From Chitinophagaceae bacterium C216 (lineage in GTDB: Bacteria > Bacteroidota > Bacteroidia > Chitinophagales > Chitinophagaceae), in assembly GCA_028485475.2 (NCBI GenBank), contig CP144143.1, forward strand, positions 186,001 through 250,000: DNA of 64,000 bases, read 5' to 3'. The position numbers and the translations under genes are program-made. The first letter of the stretch is position 1, and every line of letters starts with the position of its first letter. This document shows, in pieces, positions 37,541 to 44,950 of the stretch. A model generated the notes under the pieces. The model saw only the letters and a list, made by a program, of their open reading frames with translations, was not told the origin of the DNA and did not search any database.

Positions 37541-39022
37541 TTACCCGCCCTTGGCTTTCCATATTCCTGTATTACCTTTCTCCCACAATTTCGTCAAACG
37601 TTCTACAATTTCGGGGTGTTCTGCTGCCATATTCTTTCTTTCAAAAGGGTCGCTGTCATAATCGAATAATTCAACTGCCGGTGTTTCGGTTCTGAAATAT
37701 TTGGTGAGTCTGTATCGTTCCGTACGCATACTAATGCCGCGCCTAAAATAACTGTACGCCACATTTTCCCAATTTTTATCCTTAAGATTCTTTAATAACG
37801 GAATTAAGCTTCGACCATCAGATTGATGTTTTACTTTAACATCGCACAACTCCGTTAATGTAGGATAAATATCTACGCTGCTTACAATCTTCTTACAAGA
37901 ATAGGCTTTTGTAACACTTGGTACTTTGATGATTAACGGGCTTCTTAAGGACCATTCCGATAGTGTATGTTTTCCCCATACTCTTTGGTCGCCTAGATGC
38001 CAGCCATGATCCCCCCACACAATGACAATCGTGTTTTCTTCAAGATGCAATTTTTTCAGAGCATCTAGTACTTTACCTATCTGAGCATCTACATAGCTAA
38101 CCCCAGCTAAATAAGCATGTCGGAGTTTTCGCGCATAGGCATCGGATACAGCTTGCCGGAGCGATGCCTTTTCTTCGCCTTTCTTATACCCATTAAACTC
38201 TGCACTGTTGTGCAGGCTTGCCTCATTCACGCCCTCAGGAATATCGGAAAACGGTGCAAGAGGTATTTGCTCTTCTTCATAAAGATCCCAATATTTTTTA
38301 GGGGCATTGAACGGAAGATGCGGTTTAAAAAAGCCCACGGCCAAAAAGAATGGCTGATTGCGGCTGGCAAGCTCCTGCAGTTTTTGCACTGCCAATGCTG
38401 CGGTCAACCCATCAGGATATGCATCATCCGAAACATGGGCTGCTTCATAAGGTTTTACTTCACCATTTAGCGCATTTCTGTTTGTTCCATCAGTATACCC
38501 GAAAAATGCATTCCAGCCAGTACCCCATTTGCCAGCGTTAAACAACATTTCGTCCCAGCTTTGGGGCAGCTCCAGCCGATTGCTTTTGGGCTCCTGATAC
38601 TTATAAATATATCCATCTGGTGCATGGCTGATTTTTCCAATACCTACCGTGTAATAGCCGTTTAGCCTGAATGCATGCACAAAAGTTTCCGGGTTAAAAT
38701 CGGAGGGTACTCCTTTCAATTTGTGTTCCATCGCTTCGTTACTCAGGTCCTGCACAGTACGAGGTAATTTTCCGGTAAGTATGCTAGCTCTGGAAGCACC
38801 GCAAGTAGGCACAGTTACATAATGATTCATAAATACCACACCGCCCGAAGCTAGAGCATCGATATTGGGTGAATAAACGTATTTATTACCATAACAACCC
38901 AGCTCGGGACGCAGATCATCCACTGCTATAAATAATACGTTCCACTTGTTAGAAGAAGATTGGGCTGTAACTAAAAAAGTAGACCAGATTCCTAGAAAAA
39001 ACAGTATTCCTCTCTTTATCAT
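37541..39022 (-). CDS. Secreted Cys-type sulfatase (iduronate-2-sulfatase-like)
   Basis: The protein has 493 residues from the ATG at 39022 (signal MIKRGILFFLGIW, cleavage near VTAQ); an upstream start would put extra residues before the signal peptide. The catalytic motif TCGASRASILTGK has the Cys that is matured to formylglycine. Metal ligands are in NVLFIAVDDLRPELGC and IVIVWGDHGWHLGDQ. Such enzymes remove sulfate esters from glycans. The overall pattern, such as WGDHGWHLGDQRVWGKHTLSEWSLRSPLI, is that of iduronate-2-sulfatase-like S1 sulfatases. It stands alone between tRNA-Pro and the TSUP gene. Confidence 0.93.
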   Translation of the reverse strand: MIKRGILFFLGIWSTFLVTAQSSSNKWNVLFIAVDDLRPELGCYGNKYVYSPNIDALASGGVVFMNHYVTVPTCGASRASILTGKLPRTVQDLSNEAMEHKLKGVPSDFNPETFVHAFRLNGYYTVGIGKISHAPDGYIYKYQEPKSNRLELPQSWDEMLFNAGKWGTGWNAFFGYTDGTNRNALNGEVKPYEAAHVSDDAYPDGLTAALAVQKLQELASRNQPFFLAVGFFKPHLPFNAPKKYWDLYEEEQIPLAPFSDIPEGVNEASLHNSAEFNGYKKGEEKASLRQAVSDAYARKLRHAYLAGVSYVDAQIGKVLDALKKLHLEENTIVIVWGDHGWHLGDQRVWGKHTLSEWSLRSPLIIKVPSVTKAYSCKKIVSSVDIYPTLTELCDVKVKHQSDGRSLIPLLKNLKDKNWENVAYSYFRRGISMRTERYRLTKYFRTETPAVELFDYDSDPFERKNMAAEHPEIVERLTKLWEKGNTGIWKAKGG

Positions 39023-39097
39023 GCAAATCTTTATTGTGGCGAGCAATGTAAACGCATTAAAATTAAGACATCATTTGCGAACCAATGGTTTAATTGA

Positions 39098-39141
39098 TAG
39101 TCCACTAATTTAGTAGGATAAATGTAAAAAGCCTATCTTCG
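39098..39141 (+). promoter_or_regulatory. TSUP gene promoter with palindromic operator
   Basis: An imperfect palindrome (39098-39120, TAGTCCACTAATTTAGTAGG...) shares 18 of 23 positions with the perfect palindrome at 40567-40589. The -7-like TATCTTCG (39134-39141) begins 25 bp from the palindrome centre, against 24 bp in the PhyH promoter. The same regulator probably binds both (inference). Confidence 0.55.
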
Positions 39142-39170
39142 CGAATATTTTTAATCGTTGTGTGTATTTT

Positions 39171-40481
39171 ATGAGTGAAGTTTTATCAAAATTTGATAGT
39201 GGCACGGAGGTAGTAACAAAGGGTTTTCCTGTGTTTCTCAAAACAGATGAGATGGATGTGCTCATTGTAGGAGCTCGAGATAGAGAGGTAGTACTACTAA
39301 AAACTTTATTAAAAAATTTACCCCAAGCTACTATAAGAATTCAGGCTGAAAAAATAGACGAATCGATACGACAGCTCGAAAGCGAGTTTGATTATGTAAC
39401 TGTAGAAGAAAGACCCTATGAAAAAAAGGATTTGGAAAATGCCAATTTGGTTATTATTGCGGGGAATCAGCAACAATTGATGCAACGTATACAGCTGGAT
39501 GCCTCCCAACTGGGATTAACCGATGTGCATATTCTGCAAGGAGATGCCCCTATGAATATTTTTGCAAATGGCGGCGTGCCGCTCAATGGAAATACAAAAC
39601 GTAAAAAGCTTTCCTATAAAAAAATTGCTTCCTACGCATTGGGTGTTTTTGCTTTAATGCTCATTGGTCATATTATTTTTTCTTTCTGGCCCTTTGATGC
39701 AATTAAGCAACAGCTAGTAACACTTTACGACTCGCTGGGAAGCTCCTTCTTGATCATGCTGGCTGCAGGATTTGCTGCACAGCTGGTGGATGGAGCGCTG
39801 GGTATGGGTTATGGTGTAACCAGCGCCACTATATTATTGTCTGCCGGTGTAAACCCTGCTGCTATTAGTGGTAGTATACATACTGCTGAAATGTTCGCTA
39901 GTGGTGCATCGGGTTACAGCCACTACAAATTCGGCAATGTCAACAAAAAATTGTTTAAAACATTACTGATTCCTGGGGTAATTGGTGCTATTGGTGGTGC
40001 AATATTGTTAGTATGGCTAGGAGAACAATATAGTGACTGGGTACGTCCTCTATTGGCTTGCTACACGCTTTTCCTAGGAATAAAGATTTTATACAACGCT
40101 TTCAAAAAGCAAATTAGAAAAAAGAAATTCAAACATTACAGACTATTAGCCGGTGCCGGGGGGTTCTTTGATTCATTCGGTGGAGGTGGATGGGGGCCTA
40201 TCGTTACTACTACATTAATAACCAAAGGCCGTAGCCCCAGATACGTAATAGGCTCTGTAAGTATTACCGAGTTCTTTGTTACCCTATCCAGCGCCTTTAC
40301 ATTTTTTATATTGCTAGGTGTAAGTCACTGGCAAACCATACTGGGTCTGATTTTAGGTGGACTGATAGCAGCTCCGATAGCAGCTAAACTCGCCGGTAGA
40401 CTTCCCAGAAAAACAGCATTCATATTAGTAGGTGTATTAGTAATTATTTGGAGCATTCGAATATTGATAAAGCTTTTATAA
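39171..40481 (+). CDS. Siroheme-synthase-like domain fused to TSUP (TauE/SafE) membrane transporter
   Basis: The protein has 436 residues from the ATG at 39171 (MSEVLSKF). Residues about 15-145 look like the precorrin-2 dehydrogenase/ferrochelatase Rossmann domain of siroheme synthase (GFPVFLKTDEMDVLIVGARDREVVLLKTLL, ANLVIIAGNQQQL). The dinucleotide loop reads GARDRE instead of the usual Gly-rich GGGxVA, so the domain may not be catalytic. Residues about 160-435 form an eight-helix TSUP permease (AAQLVDGALGMGYGVTSATILLSAGVNPAAIS, GGFFDSFGGGGWGPIVTTTLI). TSUP proteins move sulfite, sulfonates or sulfur species, so a link to sulfite reduction is likely. It is monocistronic with its own operator and terminator. 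Confidence 0.85.
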   Translation: MSEVLSKFDSGTEVVTKGFPVFLKTDEMDVLIVGARDREVVLLKTLLKNLPQATIRIQAEKIDESIRQLESEFDYVTVEERPYEKKDLENANLVIIAGNQQQLMQRIQLDASQLGLTDVHILQGDAPMNIFANGGVPLNGNTKRKKLSYKKIASYALGVFALMLIGHIIFSFWPFDAIKQQLVTLYDSLGSSFLIMLAAGFAAQLVDGALGMGYGVTSATILLSAGVNPAAISGSIHTAEMFASGASGYSHYKFGNVNKKLFKTLLIPGVIGAIGGAILLVWLGEQYSDWVRPLLACYTLFLGIKILYNAFKKQIRKKKFKHYRLLAGAGGFFDSFGGGGWGPIVTTTLITKGRSPRYVIGSVSITEFFVTLSSAFTFFILLGVSHWQTILGLILGGLIAAPIAAKLAGRLPRKTAFILVGVLVIIWSIRILIKLL

Positions 40482-40510
40482 AATTACTTCTTCATAATTG
40501 CTATCTATAA

Positions 40511-40540
40511 AAAAAGCTCACTATTTACAGTGAGCTTTTT
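40511..40540 (+). terminator. Intrinsic terminator of the TSUP gene
   Basis: AAAAAGCTCACT pairs exactly with AGTGAGCTTTTT around ATTTAC, with a T tract, 30 bp past the stop. Confidence 0.9.
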
Positions 40541-40561
40541 GCTTTAAAAAAAATTTTACAA

Positions 40562-40609
40562 TTTATTAGTCTACTCATTTGGTAGACTAATAAATACTTT
40601 ATATGTTTG
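40562..40609 (+). promoter_or_regulatory. PhyH operon promoter with perfect palindromic operator
   Basis: A perfect inverted repeat with 13-bp arms (TTTATTAGTCTAC/GTAGACTAATAAA, loop TCATTTG; 40562-40594) covers the -33 box TTG (40579-40581). After 20 nt comes TATGTTTG (40602-40609), an exact TAnnTTTG. The operator position implies repression or tightly placed activation. It is related to the site at 39098. Confidence 0.72.
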
Positions 40610-40625
40610 CATCAGAATATAACCT

Positions 40626-40706
40626 ATGAGGCATTCTGCAACATATTACTTCTACATTTCCGACATGTGTTGTTGCATACACATACCTGTCATGTGTTGC
40701 CGCTAG
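40626..40706 (+). CDS. Cys-rich leader peptide (putative attenuator uORF)
   Basis: An ATG 17 nt after the -7 box opens a 26-codon frame ending in TAG at 40704-40706. The peptide begins MRHSATYYFYISD and ends MCCCIHIPVMCCR: five of its last thirteen residues are Cys in two clusters. Downstream, ATTGCT/AGCAAT (40712-40732) forms a hairpin. An alternative pairing of TTGC (40697-40700) and TAGC (40704-40707) with GCAA (40728-40731) and GCTA (40722-40725) would exclude it. Ribosome stalling on Cys codons when Cys-tRNA is scarce could therefore control the dioxygenase gene starting at 40778. Cys-rich leader ORFs are known upstream of sulfur genes in mycobacteria; the role here is inferred. Confidence 0.6.
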   Translation: MRHSATYYFYISDMCCCIHIPVMCCR

Positions 40707-40777
40707 CTTACATTGCTTTTCGCTATAGCAATACCGGATACTCTTTACATTTCTTCACCACTAAATACTGTAATCAC

Positions 40778-41644
40778 ATGAGCACACCCACACAGCAATT
40801 TCACTTCAATGGTCAGATAACATCTTTACATATTGAACATTTGAAACAATATGGCATTATCCACTTTAAACAATTTATATCTTATCATACCGTAAAAGAG
40901 TTTTTGTACGAAATCTATCAAGTGGAGCAGCATTTATTAAACAAAGGCATTCAACAAGTCAATGGCATTCCTTTAAAGTTTGGTTATAATGTGGATGGCG
41001 CTCCGCTTATTCAACGCATAGCCTTTGCTTCGTTGTTCAGCAGTACACTCAGTAATTTTTTGAAAAGTGATCAGGTGCAGGAATTGACTAAATTACTCAC
41101 GCCTTACGAAGGACGCATAGGAGAATTGGAAAAAGATGGGCTAGTAGTAAATCACTATCTGAATACCAGTGACAGTTCCTTTACAAGACTGGGCTGGCAT
41201 ACGGATAGTCCCAGAGATCTTTTTCTAGGATCAAGAATCAAGCCCATGCTGAATGTAGGACTACATTTAGACGATTGCCCTCAAAGCAACGGAGGGTTAA
41301 GAGTATTGCCCGGTACCCATAATAAAGGATTTTTCACCCTTTTCTTTAAGAAGAAATATTTCATCGATCACGAGCCCGATCAAAATGAAGTGGGATTGGA
41401 TATTCAGGCCGGAGATCTTACCATACACGACGGACGTTTATGGCATCGTGTGCAGCAATCTCCTTATATCGGAGAAAAAAGTAGACGTCGTGTGATGTAT
41501 ATACCGGTAATAACGGGCGCTTATCAGCCCAAAACAGCCGATAGCAAAACACCGCTATATCACAGACTGGCTTCGCTGGTATTTAAAAAACAAGCAAAGA
41601 AAAAAGTGCCGCAATACGAACCGCAGTTAAATCCAACAATATGA
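40778..41644 (+). CDS. Phytanoyl-CoA dioxygenase (PhyH)-family Fe(II)/2-oxoglutarate oxygenase
   Basis: The protein has 288 residues from the ATG at 40778 (MSTPTQQFHF); the frame is open upstream but that part overlaps the leader peptide in another frame and resembles nothing. The iron-binding facial triad is HTD in LGWHTDSPRD and the distal His in DGRLWHRVQQS, with the 2-oxoglutarate Arg in KSRRRVMYIP. Family members hydroxylate varied small molecules. The promoter carries the palindrome shared with the TSUP gene and the leader encodes a Cys-rich peptide, so a role in organosulfur use is inferred; the substrate is unknown. The SDR gene follows 61 bp downstream. Confidence 0.88.
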   Translation: MSTPTQQFHFNGQITSLHIEHLKQYGIIHFKQFISYHTVKEFLYEIYQVEQHLLNKGIQQVNGIPLKFGYNVDGAPLIQRIAFASLFSSTLSNFLKSDQVQELTKLLTPYEGRIGELEKDGLVVNHYLNTSDSSFTRLGWHTDSPRDLFLGSRIKPMLNVGLHLDDCPQSNGGLRVLPGTHNKGFFTLFFKKKYFIDHEPDQNEVGLDIQAGDLTIHDGRLWHRVQQSPYIGEKSRRRVMYIPVITGAYQPKTADSKTPLYHRLASLVFKKQAKKKVPQYEPQLNPTI

Positions 41645-41705
41645 TCCCACTATTGATCCTATCAATTATTCAAAACTTTTTAAACAAGAAAACAAAAAAC
41701 TGAAT

Positions 41706-42527
41706 ATGTCATACGCACTTGTTACAGGCGCAGCAAAAGGTATAGGCGCAGCAATAGCCATAGAGTTGGCAAAACTCAAAAAAGGGCTTATTCTAGTAGA
41801 TGTGGATGAAAGATCCTTACACGAAGTAGCTCAATACATTCAAGATAAATACTATGTAGACGTGTTTCCTATAGTACAGGATCTATCACAACCGGATGCC
41901 GCACAGCAAATTTTTGAAAAAACAAAATGGTATCATCTGTATTTGAATATTGTAGTCAACAATGCAGGCTTCGGCTTAAATACTCCTTTTACCGAAGGCT
42001 CATTAGACGATCAGCTGAATATCATTGATGTAAATGTAAAAGCGCAATTACGCATTGTTCATACTTTCGTTCCTGTTTTAAAACGATTCTCAGAATCGTA
42101 TCTGCTGAATGTAGGAAGTACTACCTGTTATCAATCCGTGCCCTATTTATCAGTATATGCAGCGTCGAAAGCGTTCGTGCGCTCCTTTACGCGCAGCTTG
42201 AGATATGAATTAAAAGACAGCACTGTATCGGTTAGCTGTCTGATACCAGGTCCTACCGATACCGCTTTCGTAGAAAGAGCAGGCATGAAAACACATACTT
42301 TAAAAACCGCAGCAAAGTTTAATATGACACCGCAAGAAGTAGCACAAGTGGCCGTTAAAGGATTGTTTAAAGGTAAGGCCGAAATCGTTCCAGGCTTTAT
42401 CAATAAGCTCAATGCGGTCGTTACAAAATTTGTGCCTCCGCGTATTGTAGAGCATGTAGCGGCACAGATCTACAAACCCCGACCCGGAGAGCAGGAAGAT
42501 AAAAAAGCAGTAGCACTACAATACTAA
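41706..42527 (+). CDS. Short-chain dehydrogenase/reductase
   Basis: A classical SDR of 273 residues with the cofactor loop TGAAKGIG, NNAG, the catalytic Ser in NVGSTTC and YAASK, and the family PGPTDT. It uses NAD(P) to oxidise or reduce a carbonyl or alcohol group. The C-terminal 40 residues (PPRIVEHVAAQIYKPRPG) carry a basic, partly hydrophobic tail. It probably forms an operon with the PhyH-type oxygenase, whose product it may process, and tRNA-Cys lies 26 bp after its stop. Confidence 0.9.
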   Translation: MSYALVTGAAKGIGAAIAIELAKLKKGLILVDVDERSLHEVAQYIQDKYYVDVFPIVQDLSQPDAAQQIFEKTKWYHLYLNIVVNNAGFGLNTPFTEGSLDDQLNIIDVNVKAQLRIVHTFVPVLKRFSESYLLNVGSTTCYQSVPYLSVYAASKAFVRSFTRSLRYELKDSTVSVSCLIPGPTDTAFVERAGMKTHTLKTAAKFNMTPQEVAQVAVKGLFKGKAEIVPGFINKLNAVVTKFVPPRIVEHVAAQIYKPRPGEQEDKKAVALQY

Positions 42528-42553
42528 CCCATCAACCATACCTTACACCTTAA

Positions 42554-42624
42554 AGCCACGTGGCCGAGTGGATAGGCAGAGGTCTGCAAAACCTACTACG
42601 AAGGTTCGAATCCTTCCGTGGCGT
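42554..42624 (+). tRNA. tRNA-Cys (anticodon GCA) with two stem mismatches
   Basis: A 71-nt cloverleaf: acceptor AGCCACG/CGTGGCG, D arm GCC-GAGTGGATA-GGC, anticodon loop CTGCAAA (GCA at 42586-42588), T arm GAAGG-TTCGAAT-CCTTC and discriminator T73, the Cys identity base. A1 faces G72 and G27 faces A43, where a G-C and a G-T or Watson-Crick pair would be expected. CCA is not encoded. It is either functional with weak ends or a decaying copy. Confidence 0.85.
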
Positions 42625-42943
42625 CAACGAAATTAAATATTGTATTGTACTCCGTATAGTTTTACATCGCAACTACCATAAAGGGAGGATTGGCAACATA
42701 TCAGAGATAATCAATTATTGGTCGTTTCCCCTCATTACGATTAAGCTTTTCTACAAACAAGCACTCACCACCATTAAATCCTCCCTTTTTCCTCACACTA
42801 TTTATACGAAACAATTCAAAACATACACCAGTTTCTATAATTCATTTGCTCAAAATGATACCCGCAGCATTCATTCATAACACATTATTATTTATAACAC
42901 CTGCGGTGCATTAGTGCAATTAGGAGTAGATAATATATGCAAT
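42625..42943. other. Non-coding stretch between tRNA-Cys and the susD remnant
   Basis: About 320 bp show no gene that I can recognise in any frame. They may be eroded sequence of the susD remnant to the right. The inverted repeat CCGCAG/CTGCGG near 42863-42907 is weak. Confidence 0.4.
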
Positions 42944-43353
42944 TTGAAATTCAAGGTAGATTTAATCGCTACTGTAGCTAATAGAGGAAACGATTGGCCT
43001 GTTATTAGACATGCTGATATAATCCTCGCATCTGCAGAAGCACTAATCAAACACTACGATCCTAATGCAACAAGTATTAACTTAGTAAATGAAGTGAGGG
43101 CAAAAGCAGGTATTACATCTTTACAGCTATCTGCATGCCGAGTGCAGAATCGTAGCGCCATGCGATATTTCAAGAAAGAGTGTGGGAGCTTCATGCAGAA
43201 GAAATGCATCGGCAGGATCTAATAATAAAAGGTACTTTTATCGGTGAAGCTCGACAAAGAGGACATAATGCTCAACATTATCAGGTTCTTTTCCCGATTC
43301 CACAAGAAGAAATAGATAAAAATCCAAATCTTAAACAAAATGATGGATATTAA
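42944..43353 (+). pseudogene. Degraded SusD/RagB gene, C-terminal remnant
   Basis: Frame one reads NRGNDWPVIRHADIILASAEALI then LVNEVRAKAGITSLQ, the SusD C-terminal block. The matching frame then shifts near 43133 and continues after an in-frame TAG (43153-43155) as RHAIFQERVWELHAEEMHRQ and finally VLFPIPQEEIDKNPNLKQ before TAA at 43351. The last segment is the typical SusD ending. Only about 135 codons remain, and no susC or susD N-terminus is present upstream. The stop overlaps the start of the next sulfatase gene, so the sulfatases were once translationally coupled to a susCD pair now lost. Confidence 0.85.
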
Positions 43354-44899
43354 CTTAACATCGAAACACGTGTATGGCAGACTATTATTGATTGCCTCAA
43401 TACTTCTATTGACAATCGTGTCGCGTGCGCAATCTCCTAATGCACCCAATATTATTGTTTTTATTGTGGACGATATGGGGTGGCTCGACACTTCGGTTCC
43501 TTTTGCGGGAAGTGTTACAGCTAATAACAAGAAGTATCATACTCCCAATATGGAACGACTGGCTAAAGAGGGGATGATCTTTACCGACGCCTATGCAGCA
43601 CCGGTTTGTACCCCCTCGCGTGTAAGCTTGATGACAGGCATGAATGTTGCCCACCATCATGTAACCAACTGGACACATCCTCTTAAGAACACTGTCGCCG
43701 ATGCCAAAAATCCTCCCTACGATTATGCCGACTGGAACATTAATGGCTTTAGTCCCATAGCTGGCATAGAAAAAACAGTTCATGCTACGGCATTACCTCA
43801 GTTATTAAAAGCCGCCGGATACTTTACGATTCACGTAGGAAAAGCTCACTGGGGTGCACAAGGTACTCCCGGAGCGAATCCATATAATCTTGGATTTATT
43901 GTAAATGTAGCAGGACATGCGGCAGGTCATCCGCAGAGCTATCTTTCCGAAGACAACTATGGAAATATACCTGGCTCAAAAGTAGCTGCACAAGCAGTTC
44001 CGGACTTAGAAGAATATTATCAAACCGGTACATTCCTTACAGAAGCACTTACACGAGAAGCTTTAAAAAGTCTGGAGTACCCCGTTGCCAAAAAACAACC
44101 GTTCTTTCTTCATTTCGCTCATTATGCAGTACACACACCACTTATGGCAGACGTTCGGTACTTTCAAAAGTATTTAGACCGTGGATTAGACTCCGCCGAG
44201 GCAAAATACGCATCGCTTATCGAAGGAATGGATAAAAGTCTGGGCGATGTTATAGATTTTATCGAGCAAAAAGGAATTAAGAACAATACCGTAATCTTTT
44301 TCCTATCCGATAACGGTGGTCTGTCTTTACCTCCAAGAGGCGATAAACCTTTAACGCACAACGCCCCTTTAAAAGCAGGAAAAGGATCAGTGTATGAAGG
44401 AGGTATTAGAATCCCGTTTATTGTAAGCTATCCGAAGCTTGTCAAAAAAGGTCAGGTATCCCATACCCCCATAATCATAGAAGATCTTTTCCCTACATTG
44501 CTTGATATTACAGGCATGAAAAATTACAAGACTATTCAAAAAATCGACGGCAGATCTTTAGTTCCACAATTGAAAGAACCCTCTCTTGCGGATACGTCTA
44601 GAATTCTATTATGGCATTATCCCAATTATTGGAGACCGAGCAATTTTCCAGGCACCAATTATCACAGTGCCCTACGCCAGCATAATTGGAAATTAGTTTA
44701 TAACCAACAGACTAGAAATGCAGAATTATATGACCTTTCGACGGATATTGGCGAGCAGAAAGACCTCTCGACCATTTATCCTCATAAAACAAAAGAACTG
44801 GTAGCTCTATTGGGCAAATTGTTGAAAGCTTATAATGCACCAATGCCTAAAGATAAAGTTTCGGGTAAACCCCTTCCTTATCCGGCAGATGCTGAATAA
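43340..44899 (+). CDS. Secreted Cys-type sulfatase
   Basis: A 519-residue sulfatase with a signal peptide (about 1-31, ending VSRAQ; the start may be 43340 or the next codon, 43343). The formylglycine motif is VCTPSRVSLMTGM; metal ligands are in IIVFIVDDMGWLD and NTVIFFLSDNGGLS. The pattern, including AGKGSVYEGGIRIPFI and LRQHNWKLVYN, is that of arylsulfatase A-like S1 sulfatases acting on glycan sulfate esters. Its start overlaps the tail of the susD remnant, and a second sulfatase follows 51 bp downstream. A sulfatase-maturing enzyme is required and is not in the window. Confidence 0.93.
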   Translation: MMDINLTSKHVYGRLLLIASILLLTIVSRAQSPNAPNIIVFIVDDMGWLDTSVPFAGSVTANNKKYHTPNMERLAKEGMIFTDAYAAPVCTPSRVSLMTGMNVAHHHVTNWTHPLKNTVADAKNPPYDYADWNINGFSPIAGIEKTVHATALPQLLKAAGYFTIHVGKAHWGAQGTPGANPYNLGFIVNVAGHAAGHPQSYLSEDNYGNIPGSKVAAQAVPDLEEYYQTGTFLTEALTREALKSLEYPVAKKQPFFLHFAHYAVHTPLMADVRYFQKYLDRGLDSAEAKYASLIEGMDKSLGDVIDFIEQKGIKNNTVIFFLSDNGGLSLPPRGDKPLTHNAPLKAGKGSVYEGGIRIPFIVSYPKLVKKGQVSHTPIIIEDLFPTLLDITGMKNYKTIQKIDGRSLVPQLKEPSLADTSRILLWHYPNYWRPSNFPGTNYHSALRQHNWKLVYNQQTRNAELYDLSTDIGEQKDLSTIYPHKTKELVALLGKLLKAYNAPMPKDKVSGKPLPYPADAE

Positions 44900-44950
44900 T
44901 AAGCTTACTGAAGTGATTCCACTTTTTGACTCAACAAACTTCATCTAGTT

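Noticed and set aside
42560-42880. 106-codon frame overlapping tRNA-Cys
   Set aside because: It runs through the tRNA gene and has no protein-like features.
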